Source of the DNA: Acidobacteriaceae bacterium
Lineage (GTDB): Bacteria > Acidobacteriota > Terriglobia > Terriglobales > Acidobacteriaceae
Reading direction: 5' to 3'
DNA length: 5,876 nt
NCBI GenBank assembly: GCA_003132825.1
Contig: PKYX01000252.1
Coordinates: forward strand, 1-5,876
The notes below the pieces were generated by a model. The model had not been told where the DNA came from. It saw nothing but the letters and a program-made list of their open reading frames with translations, and ran no database searches. How positions within the stretch are numbered: position 1 is the first letter of the stretch; every line of letters starts with the position of its first letter. Below, one piece after another: positions 1 through 5,667 of this stretch. The position numbers and the translations under genes were made by a program.

Positions 1-143
<143 letters not shown>

Positions 144-144
<1 letters not shown>

Positions 145-158
145 AACCGCATTGGTTC
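144..158 (+). other. Small stem-loop at the stop of the upstream gene
   Basis: GAACC (144-148) and GGTTC (154-158) form a 5-bp stem around the loop gcatt, starting on the last base of the stop codon. No T-tract follows, so this is at most a weak 3'-end structure and not a convincing intrinsic terminator. Confidence 0.2.
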
Positions 159-183
159 CTCCAGACGGAAGTGCTGTCATGAG

Positions 184-201
184 TCTAGACACTGGTCTAG
201 A
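184..201. promoter_or_regulatory. Perfect palindrome TCTAGAC-actg-GTCTAGA, candidate operator
   Basis: Two perfect 7-bp inverted arms (184-190 and 195-201) surround a 4-bp centre. The site lies between the upstream gene and the MFS transporter, about 195 bp before the transporter start. This architecture is typical of sites for dimeric one-component repressors such as the TetR, GntR or MarR classes. It does not look like a terminator, since there is no T-run and the loop is short. The regulator cannot be named from this window. I found no convincing -35/-10 pair beside it. Confidence 0.45.
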
Positions 202-394
202 GCATTGCGCCTTCGCAAATCCATGGTTGGGTGCCCGACAAGCGCAATTGGCTCGTTTCGCGTAAGATTCGTGCCAAAAGTCGAGACCATGCAACCGATG
301 AAGCTAGGTGACGAGGAAGCTGCTCGCAGTCGAGGGCACCTGCCGGGCAATCTACGGGGCATGGCGAAGCCAACGATTGCCAGGATGGGACGGC

Positions 395-1606
395 ATGGAT
401 TCTTCGCGGCGATATGAGAACACGCTAGTCGCAATTCTGTTTTGCACCTGGGGAACGGTCTTTCTCGACCGGATGTCGCCCCTCTATGTGGCGCCCTATT
501 TCGCGCTTGAGTTCCATCTTCGTAACGCCCAAATCGGCACGCTGGCCTCGGTTTTGGCGATCACCTGGGCGGCGTCCACTCTGATTTTCGGCGCGCTGTC
601 GGATCGGGTTGGTCGCAAGCCCGTGCTGGTTCCCGCCGTCTTCGCCTTTTCGATCTTGTCGTGGATGTCAGGTCTGGCCGGTAGCTTTCATCAATTGCTG
701 TGGATTCGCGCGCTCATGGGTGTGGCGGAGGGTCCCACCTGGTCCATCATGACCGCCCTGATCGAGGAATCGTCCCCGCCCAGTCGGCGCGGGCGCAATA
801 TAGGATTTGTGGTCAGCGCGGCCGCCCTGGTGGGACTGGCCGCAGCCCCCGTCTTGACCACCCAGGTCGCCGCCCGTTGGGGTTGGCGCTCGGCTTTCTT
901 TGTGGCCGGCATCCCTGGCTTACTGATGGGGACCCTGATTTGGAAGTTCGTGAAAGAGCCCACCCGGGATGCGACTACGCCGCTGCCGAGGCCGTCATTC
1001 ACCGCCTACTTCTCCCTGATGCGTTATCCCAATATCTGGCTATGTTGTCTCGGAGCAACCGGTTTCATGTGCTGGTTGTTCGTGTTGAATGTATTCGCCC
1101 CCCTCTACATCACTGAAATTGCCCACCAGCCACCGACCACTGCGGGCTTGCTGCTGGGGGCTACCGGTTTGGGCAGCTTCTTCCTTGGTTTCTTGCTGCC
1201 ATCACTATCCGACCGGTTAGGCCGGAAGCCAGTGTTATTGCTGATGGCTGCAATGTCAGCCGCTGTACCACTCGCCTTCCTGGTACCTGCGCTCTATGTC
1301 TATCCCGTTATCCTGGCGGCTATCATTTTTGTTACCAACTCAGGTCAGGGTATTGCGAGTCTCGTGATGGTGCTGATACCGACCGAAAGTGTCCCGGCGC
1401 AGTTTCGGGCAACCTCGATAGGCCTTGTGACCCTCGTCGGTGAAGTCATCGGCGCGACTGCGGCACCCATTGTGGCGGGCACGCTAGCGGAGAAGTACGG
1501 CCTGGCTTTGACCATGTGGCTCGCGGCAGGTGGAAGCACTTTGCTGTTTCTCGCAGCTCTTTTTCTTCGCGAGACGGCACAAGTCAAATCCAGTTTGGCA
1601 GCGTGA
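395..1606 (+). CDS. MFS transporter, probably organic-anion:cation symporter type
   Basis: A 403-residue inner-membrane protein with the length and hydrophobicity of a 12-helix major facilitator. The loop 2-3 signature GALSDRVGRKPV is at residues 66-77 and repeated in the second half as SLSDRLGRKPVL (270-281), as expected from the internal duplication of MFS proteins. Helix 1 carries FLDRMSP (23-29), and the stretch RALMGVAEGPTWS (105-117) fits the R-x-x-G-x-x-E-x-x-x-P pattern of helix 4 in anion:cation symporters that move sugar acids or aromatic and carboxylic acids; this is family knowledge. The substrate is not readable from sequence. I chose ATG 395 because AGGATGG lies about eight bases upstream and the protein then starts just before helix 1. 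The frame is open upstream to a GTG at 308, but that extension is not MFS-like. It is convergent with the DUF1566 gene, 16 bp away. A carboxylate or aromatic-acid permease is likely. Confidence 0.88.
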   Translation: MDSSRRYENTLVAILFCTWGTVFLDRMSPLYVAPYFALEFHLRNAQIGTLASVLAITWAASTLIFGALSDRVGRKPVLVPAVFAFSILSWMSGLAGSFHQLLWIRALMGVAEGPTWSIMTALIEESSPPSRRGRNIGFVVSAAALVGLAAAPVLTTQVAARWGWRSAFFVAGIPGLLMGTLIWKFVKEPTRDATTPLPRPSFTAYFSLMRYPNIWLCCLGATGFMCWLFVLNVFAPLYITEIAHQPPTTAGLLLGATGLGSFFLGFLLPSLSDRLGRKPVLLLMAAMSAAVPLAFLVPALYVYPVILAAIIFVTNSGQGIASLVMVLIPTESVPAQFRATSIGLVTLVGEVIGATAAPIVAGTLAEKYGLALTMWLAAGGSTLLFLAALFLRETAQVKSSLAA

Positions 1607-1649
1607 ACGGCGGGGAAAGCGGTTACCGCGTAGGTATCTTGGTGGGCGA

Positions 1650-2728
1650 ATCAGGGTAATAGACAATCACGTACAAATCGTTTGCCAAGAGATTCGTACC
1701 CTCGAAGCCGTTTCCAAAGGAAAAATTCCACTCGAATCCGTCGGAGGGCCCATTGGGCTGGCAAGCGGATATGGCGGTTTCCGCTTCGCAGGCCCAGTAG
1801 AGATAAGGCTGAATATCGTGGAAGGGGCCTAGGTTGATGTCCGGAGCCGCAACCACGGACTCGCCCCGGTGGAGCCCCAATTGTTTATAAAACAACTCCC
1901 CCATCAGGCTGCCCGTGCAGTCAAAGCCGGTCGTCCCTTTCAGGCTGCAGGATGGATCGGGCGGCCCGGTCTCCGGCAATTGCCAGTCCGTTTGACCGAG
2001 GTATCCGCGGCCCTGATCGGCTGTGTTCATGGCGGCGACCCACTGGACCGCCGCCGAGTGTTCCATCGCACCATCCGGGTTGATGTCTGCAACACCGAAG
2101 GTTTGCTTGGCTGCCAAATTGGCGTCCGCGAGCCAGGTGACCTGGGCAATCGGATCGTAGACGGTTTGTGCGCCGGGGTTGACTTCCAATCCTTCGCCAG
2201 CGGCTGGGCGCGTGCCCGGCAGCTTGCCTTTGATCATCGGCAGCACGTAGAGATAATTCCGCCATACGTTGGCCCCTTGAAATCCGGTGTTGAACGAAAA
2301 GCTCACAAATCCTTGTTTTGGATCGGCGGCCGGTGACCCGGACCAATATAAATAGGGTTGGAAATCGTTGAATGGGCCGACCTTATTGGTGGGTATGCCA
2401 ACGGCCGTGTTGGGCTCGTGAATACCCAACGAGCCATAGTACAGAGATCCCAGCGCGCTCCCCGAACAGTTGAACCCGAACGATTCGCCGTTCCGTCCCG
2501 TACGGGCGCAGCTCTGGTCCTTGACTGGCGCGGTCGGAAGCTGCCAATTATTGTGCCCGAGGTAACCGGCGCCCTGGTCGAGCTTGTTCATCGCGTCGAC
2601 CCATCGAAGCGCCCTCGCATAGTCCATCGAGCCATCCCGGTTGATGTTTGAAACCCCGAAGGTTTGCTTGCCGGCCAGATTGGCGTCGGCGATCCAGGTG
2701 ACGTTCAGATTTGATCGTAGACGGTCTG
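1650..2728 (-). repeat. Tandem intragenic duplication, about 561-bp period (DUF1566 repeats)
   Basis: Two homologous segments lie within the secreted DUF1566 gene. Copy 1 runs from about 2728 to 2214 and copy 2 from about 2168 to 1650, both read on the minus strand. Similarity is visible at DNA level around the repeat starts (plus-strand 2096-2168 against 2652-2728), including the shared words CCGAAGGTTTGCTTG and GATCGTAGACGGT. The codons for VTW are 561 bp apart, a whole number of codons. The codons for the preceding QTVYD are 560 bp apart, which locates the lost base between these two motifs in copy 1. Confidence 0.85.
2705..2713 (-). other. Site of the one-base frameshift in the DUF1566 gene
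   Basis: The mRNA-sense bases here read CAA ATC TGA in the signal-peptide frame, and the TGA ends translation. Between the conserved words CCAGGTGAC and GATCGTAGACGG (plus strand), copy 1 has 10 bases (gttcagattt) and copy 2 has 11 (ctgggcaatcg). The most economical reading is the loss of one A from an A-tract, leaving AAA at 2712-2710. There is no classical X-XXY-YYZ slippery heptamer, so programmed frameshifting is not favoured. Confidence 0.75.
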
Positions 2729-3243
2729 ACCGTCGTCGGCCGGCACCAGCGGTGCGTTCGCAGGCGCCGCGACCGGGGCTGAGTCTCTCCCTGCCCGACA
2801 TGCGTTCACCCACTGCGGGTCTATGGTCGGCAGAGGTATCGATGCCGACTTCGGCTGCGCTGTCCCTTGGACGATGGGTTGGAAGCAGTCGAGCAACAGC
2901 CCGTTTCGAGCTCCGCCACCGAGAACGAAGCCCGCATTCTTGCATGCGGTTCTGATCTGGTCGCACGCAGCTCGATCGGCTCGGACCTGGCTGCCGGGGA
3001 AGACCAGGGTGAGTCCCAACAACATCATCAGCAGGATCAGCAGGCGGACGAGGGTGCGCCGGATGGAAGCCATCAAAATCCCCCGAATTCGCAAAGCATC
3101 GCTACGAACGATACATCAATTTCTAATGGCCGACTAGATATGACGTCGAGCTGGCTTCGATCGGATATTCCAATGCAAAATTGGCAGGGGCGCTAGTCCA
3201 GGCGGTTACGGGGTGCGGAACCGGCGGCCCCATGAGTTGTCCT

Positions 3244-3264
3244 TAACCAGCCTCATAACCAGCC
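3244..3264. repeat. Direct 9-bp repeat TAACCAGCC with 3-bp spacer
   Basis: TAACCAGCC occurs at 3244-3252 and again, identically, at 3256-3264, a 12-bp period. It sits in the 259-bp gap (3074-3332) between the protoglobin stop and the DUF1566 gene start. Direct repeats of roughly this period can be binding sites for tandem-binding activators, but chance cannot be excluded. The rest of the gap shows no recognisable gene, strong terminator or promoter. Confidence 0.35.
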
Positions 3265-3332
3265 CCCACATTCAACATCTGAGGTAGAGGTTGCGAAGAA
3301 TGGGAAATAGCGAAATGCTGCGCCACGAAAGC

Positions 3333-3914
3333 CTACCAGAGTCCATCGCGGACGAAAGGTCTGGCCCAGAGAGTGACGTGGAGATGGACGGCTCTGGTCC
3401 AGGCCCGTTCGATCGCGTCTAGCTGAGCGCGGTCTCGGATTGCGCTCTCGAAAAAGTGATGCAGGGGCGTCACTAGGGGGACGAAAGCCAGCACATAACG
3501 AAGCGGCACAAGCGGTGGCGTGTGGCGGGCGTCAGCTTTGTTTTTCTTTTCTGGGGTGTGGCGCAGACCGATTTCTTCCTGGTAGTCCAGCCATGCTTGA
3601 TCGTGCGGGCGAGTCGCGACATCAATCACCCACCGTACGAAGCGGCGTTTTACCGCGGCTTTGTATTCATCGTCCGGCTTGCCGTCGGGAGCAAGAAACC
3701 ATTGCGCCAGGTGTGATTGAGATCCGATGACGGCTCGCCATGAGTCCACCATCTTTTCCGCTTGTGCCTCGAAAAGAGCGGCGTGTTTTCTTAATAGTTG
3801 TTCGTCATCGGCTGTCCAGCCGAGAGTTTGCTCCAGCTGCCGGAGTTCTTCGGCGGAAACTGGCGAATGCGCGCTTCTTACAGAACCAAAGTCGTACCCG
3901 GGGATACCGGTCAT
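3333..3914 (-). CDS. Protoglobin (single-domain heme globin)
   Basis: A 193-residue protein that aligns by eye along its whole length with the protoglobins of Methanosarcina acetivorans and Aeropyrum pernix as I remember them. It opens with IPGYDFG (residues 4-10), then SPVSAEEL (17-24), then DSWRAVIGS (57-65), DGKPDDEYKAAVKRRF (77-92), and the diagnostic DQAWLDYQEEIGLRH (105-119). His119 is the expected proximal heme ligand. Distal-pocket candidates are Trp59 (B9), Phe92 (E11) and Phe144 (G8). B10 is Arg60, where the characterised proteins have Tyr. Protoglobins bind O2, CO and NO in the cytoplasm, and their physiological role is poorly known. No output domain (cyclase or methyl-accepting) is fused, so any signal must pass through a partner or a redox reaction. 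The ATG overlaps the NIPSNAP stop as ATGA and lacks a good Shine-Dalgarno of its own, which suggests translational coupling. Identity is near certain; role is inferred. Confidence 0.95.
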   Translation of the reverse strand: MTGIPGYDFGSVRSAHSPVSAEELRQLEQTLGWTADDEQLLRKHAALFEAQAEKMVDSWRAVIGSQSHLAQWFLAPDGKPDDEYKAAVKRRFVRWVIDVATRPHDQAWLDYQEEIGLRHTPEKKNKADARHTPPLVPLRYVLAFVPLVTPLHHFFESAIRDRAQLDAIERAWTRAVHLHVTLWARPFVRDGLW

Positions 3915-4240
3915 GACTTTGGCTCGGGTGAAGATTCCACGCGCTGAATCAGCGAGCGCTGGATGGAGAGCAGTGCGCCTGTCCTCTCAACGACTGCGAC
4001 ATACTTCTTATGCAACGGATGGACAGCCAACTTAGCGCGATAGACTCCATATTCGGCGAGCGAGGGAAAGTCGATCAGGCCGAAGGCTTCGTTGGTGGCT
4101 CCGGCGAAATCTGTCGGCATGAAATATCCGAGAATCTCGCCCCCGCTTTCGCGTATGGGAATTTGTTCATCGGCGCTGTATTTCGCGATGTCTGACAACT
4201 TGTTGGGGTGAATCGTGTAACGCAGAAAAAGGGTGATCAA
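3911..4240 (-). CDS. NIPSNAP family protein
   Basis: A 109-residue protein with the NIPSNAP pattern: LFLRYTIHPNKLSDI (4-18), EQIPIRESGGEILGYFMP (25-42), TNEAFGLIDFPSLAEYGVYR (49-68), then a helical tail. The family has a dimeric ferredoxin-like alpha/beta fold related to antibiotic-monooxygenase and heme-degrading IsdG-type folds. Some eukaryotic NIPSNAPs are reported to bind heme, while bacterial members are mostly uncharacterised. It is the first gene of a two-gene operon and overlaps the protoglobin start by four bases. The start is a TTG at 4240-4238, chosen because GGAGG lies eight bases upstream and the family's first beta strand follows at once (ITLFLRY). No in-frame ATG fits better. 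It is transcribed divergently from the ArsR-type regulator, its probable controller. Family assignment is good; function is open. Confidence 0.88.
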   Translation of the reverse strand: MITLFLRYTIHPNKLSDIAKYSADEQIPIRESGGEILGYFMPTDFAGATNEAFGLIDFPSLAEYGVYRAKLAVHPLHKKYVAVVERTGALLSIQRSLIQRVESSPEPKS

Positions 4241-4336
4241 AGTGAATGCCTCCAGGCACAGCGTAGTATCACGCCGCGGCTTAATAGTTCGGCGGGGGCC
4301 GTAGTATTCAATTTATTTTGAGCCGATAATTGTTGT
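4241..4336. promoter_or_regulatory. Divergent control region between NIPSNAP-protoglobin and arsR-type gene
   Basis: These 96 bp must carry both divergent promoters and probably the ArsR operator. Visible elements are a directly repeated CGTAGTAT at 4262-4269 and 4300-4307, a palindromic GCCGCGGC at 4273-4280, and an AT-rich stretch 4307-4335 containing CAATT...AATTG half-sites. For the minus strand, TTGAAT (4311-4306) with ACTATT (4288-4283) at 17-bp spacing is a weak sigma70-like candidate. For the plus strand, GATAAT at 4325-4330 is a good -10 with no clear -35. Confidence 0.45.
4325..4330 (+). promoter_or_regulatory. Candidate -10 element of the arsR-type gene; leaderless start likely
   Basis: GATAAT ends only six bases before the ATG at 4337, so transcription would start at or very near the start codon. 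No Shine-Dalgarno precedes the ATG (upstream bases are ataattgttgt), while the N-terminus MNDKLSSTANLLGDPGRAAIL matches the usual start of this regulator type. Together these suggest a leaderless mRNA. No convincing -35 was found. Confidence 0.4.
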
Positions 4337-5032
4337 ATGAACGACAAACTGTCCAGTACCGCGAACCTGCTGGGTGATCCGGGAAGAGCAGCAATTCTGC
4401 TGCGACTGATGGGTGGCCTCGCTCTACCTGCGGGAGAGCTGGCGATGACCGCCAATGTTGCGCCCCAGACGGCCAGCGAACACCTCGCCAAACTCGTCGA
4501 AGGGCGGTTTCTCGATGTCGAACGGCAGGGGCGACACCGCTACTATCGGCTAGCGAGCGCAGAGGTGGCCGACGCGATTGAAGCGTTGCTGGTGCTGACT
4601 GCCCGTTCGCGAGTGTCAGACGCTGCAGCTGCATCTTCCAGACCACAGGTGGGAAGCCTGGGGCAGGCGCGAACGTGTTATGGGCATCTGGCCGGTTGGC
4701 TTGGCGTTTAGATCGCGAAAAATTTGGAAGAGCGGGGAGTGATTAAACCGTACAACGCGAAGGCTTACTCGGTAAGTCCCTCGGGAAGAGAGTGGTTCGA
4801 AGCAATCGGAGTGGGCGTTCCATCGTCTGCCGCTGCCCAGAAGAAACTAGCGGTGCGATGCCTCGACTGGACTGAACGGCGGCACCACTTGGCGGGGACG
4901 CTGGGGTGCGCGATTTATAAGCGATTTCGAGAACTTGGCTGGCTGATTCCCATACGAGACACTCGCGTGGTACGCGTCACCCTGGAAGGCCGGACACAAG
5001 TTTGGAGATTGTTAGGAATTGCGGTCGGTTAG
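4337..5032 (+). pseudogene. ArsR-family winged-helix regulator, interrupted by in-frame amber stop
   Basis: One continuous frame of 231 codons contains a single internal TAG at 4709-4711 (codon 125). Residues 1-75 are an ArsR winged helix: LLGDPGRAAIL (11-21), recognition-helix region APQTASEHLAKLVEGRFL (42-59), and wing ERQGRHRYYRL (62-72). The second half keeps features of the long ArsR subtype on both sides of the stop: ARTCYGHLAGWLGV (111-124), then IAKNLEERGVI, and CLDWTERRHHLAGTLG further on. The frame is unchanged, so only the stop codon breaks it. Possible outcomes are loss of function, or a 124-aa truncated repressor, which is close to the size of classical ArsR proteins. Reinitiation is also possible at TTG 4724 or at GTG 4739, which has a purine-rich GGAAGAGCGGGGA before it. 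The gene probably regulates the divergent NIPSNAP-protoglobin operon. The inducer is unknown, and no classical metal-binding CxC motif is visible. Confidence 0.85.
4709..4711 (+). other. In-frame amber codon (TAG) inside the arsR-type gene
   Basis: The codons run GGC GTT TAG ATC GCG AAA, and the protein family continues smoothly across the site (HLAGWLGV, then IAKNLEERG). A single substitution from CAG, GAG, AAG, TGG, TTG or TCG would create it. This marks a recent nonsense mutation, a base-call error or, less likely, a read-through codon. Confidence 0.8.
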
Positions 5033-5055
5033 CGATATTCCCGGTTAGGGCTATG

Positions 5056-5075
5056 TTGTTGCTTTTTGTTGCTTT
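5056..5075 (+). repeat. Perfect 10-bp tandem repeat TTGTTGCTTT x2
   Basis: TTGTTGCTTT at 5056-5065 is followed immediately by an identical copy at 5066-5075. It lies in the roughly 190-bp gap between the arsR-type stop (5032) and the VOC gene (5227). Replication slippage is the simple explanation. The T-rich tract might contribute to transcript ending, but no stem precedes it. I see no convincing gene in the rest of this gap. Confidence 0.6.
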
Positions 5076-5226
5076 ATACGCCACCGTCGCGAAGCCAGTG
5101 AACACTCGGCGAATCCATCGTGCGCAGCGGGCACAGATGTTCCGTCGAGCCGGGTCCAACGTTCGAAAACCGCGAAAGCTGATTCCGCATCGAAGTTAGA
5201 ACACTAAAACTCTAGGGAGTGCATCC

Positions 5227-5607
5227 ATGCTCAACATAAGCAAGGCATTCAGCAGTTTTTCGGTGAACGATATTCAGAAGGCCAGGGAATTTTATGGCAA
5301 GACGCTGGGACTCGAACTTTCCAGCGGTCCGGAGGGCACCCTGGTTATGCCTCTTTCCGGCGGCAACAAAGCTCTGATGTACCCTAAACCCAATCACCAG
5401 CCTGCCACTTTCACGGTCCTGAATTTTCCCGTAGAGAGCGTAGAAAAAGCTGTAAATGAGCTGAGCCAACGTGGCGTGCGATTTGAAATCTATAATGAAC
5501 CCAACTTGAAAACGGACGCGCGCGGGATCTCCCGCGGGAATGGCCCGACGATCGCGTGGTTCAAGGACCCAGCGGGGAATATCTTGTCGGTTTTGGAAGT
5601 GGCGTAG
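5227..5607 (+). CDS. VOC superfamily (glyoxalase/bleomycin-resistance fold) protein
   Basis: A 126-residue protein with the VOC pattern of two beta-alpha-beta-beta-beta modules. Module one contains [18 protein letters not shown] (14-31) and [11 protein letters not shown] (45-55). Module two contains [19 protein letters not shown] (61-79), [10 protein letters not shown] (83-92) and the closing [15 protein letters not shown] (111-125). The final Glu124 sits where many VOC enzymes have their last metal ligand. The other three canonical positions show no clear His/Glu set, so a metal-dependent glyoxalase I reaction is not supported, and the substrate is unknown. ATG 5227 has AGGGAG about ten bases upstream. 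The gene lies on the same strand as the arsR-type regulator but about 190 bp away, so shared transcription is uncertain. The coding sequence contains CGCGGGA-tc-TCCCGCG (5521-5536), probably a by-product of ARGISRG codons. Fold certain; function unknown. Confidence 0.9.
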   Translation: MLNISKAFSSFSVNDIQKAREFYGKTLGLELSSGPEGTLVMPLSGGNKALMYPKPNHQPATFTVLNFPVESVEKAVNELSQRGVRFEIYNEPNLKTDARGISRGNGPTIAWFKDPAGNILSVLEVA

Positions 5608-5613
5608 CGGATC

Positions 5614-5667
5614 GCTTGCTTTTGACTCACCGGAAGGGCGTTGTTAGCCAAGAGAAAAGGAGCAAGC
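5614..5667 (+). promoter_or_regulatory. Inverted repeat that could mask a Shine-Dalgarno
   Basis: GCTTGCT (5614-5620) is the exact complement of AGCAAGC (5661-5667), with 40 bases between. Just inside, TTT and AAA can add pairs with a two-base GG bulge. The right arm abuts the ATG at 5668 and covers the region of its Shine-Dalgarno, AAAAGGAG. In RNA this could hide the ribosome-binding site. There is no T-tract, so it is not an intrinsic terminator for the VOC gene. Confidence 0.3.

Larger units (their letters stand above)
1623..3073 (-). pseudogene. Secreted DUF1566 (Lcl C-terminal-like) two-repeat protein, frameshifted
   Basis: If repaired by one base this gene encodes about 483 residues. 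Residues 1-32 form a Sec signal peptide (MASIRR, a leucine-rich core, then SQVRA before Asp33). Residues 33-115 carry a Cys module with Cys37, Cys44, Cys63 and Cys92. Two DUF1566 repeats follow, at about 124-287 and 311-475. Each begins VTW(I/L)ADANLA(G/A)KQTFGV and contains GYLG..(N/D)WQLP, a Cys pair, and PYLYW near the end. The frame entering from the signal peptide stops at a TGA at 2707-2705, right after QTVYDQI. The rest of the repeat continues in another frame from LNVTWIAD. One extra A in the CAAATC stretch restores register (VYDQNLNVTW, against VYDPIAQVTW in repeat 2). ATG 3073 has GGGGGA upstream. Other members of the family are extracellular or cell-surface proteins, and a sugar- or matrix-binding role is only a guess. 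The break may be real or a sequencing error. Confidence 0.85.

Noticed and set aside
308..394. GTG start at 308 extending the transporter by 29 residues
   Set aside because: The extension is polar and unlike MFS N-termini, whereas ATG 395 has AGGATGG at suitable spacing and starts just before helix 1.
1604..1629. GCGGT-t-ACCGC between the convergent MFS and DUF1566 genes as a bidirectional terminator
   Set aside because: The stem is only 5 bp with a one-base loop and no T-tract on either side.
2705..2713. Programmed -1 frameshift in the DUF1566 gene
   Set aside because: A -1 slip on CAA-ATC would give the right product, but there is no X-XXY-YYZ heptamer, and repeat 2 shows the base is simply missing.
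1869..2955. Plus-strand ORFs antisense to the DUF1566 gene
   Set aside because: They are shadows of a clearly recognisable minus-strand protein, with no domain or ribosome-binding support.
5053..5199. 48-aa ORF with a hydrophobic start (MLLLFVALYATVA) before the VOC gene
   Set aside because: Only two bases separate AGGG from the ATG, the hydrophobic part is partly created by the tandem TTGTTGCTTT repeat, and the rest is low-complexity basic sequence with no known family.
5521..5536. Inverted repeat CGCGGGA-tc-TCCCGCG as a regulatory hairpin
   Set aside because: It lies inside the VOC coding sequence and is explained by GC-rich codons for ARGISRG; the two-base loop is too tight for a stable RNA hairpin without opening pairs.
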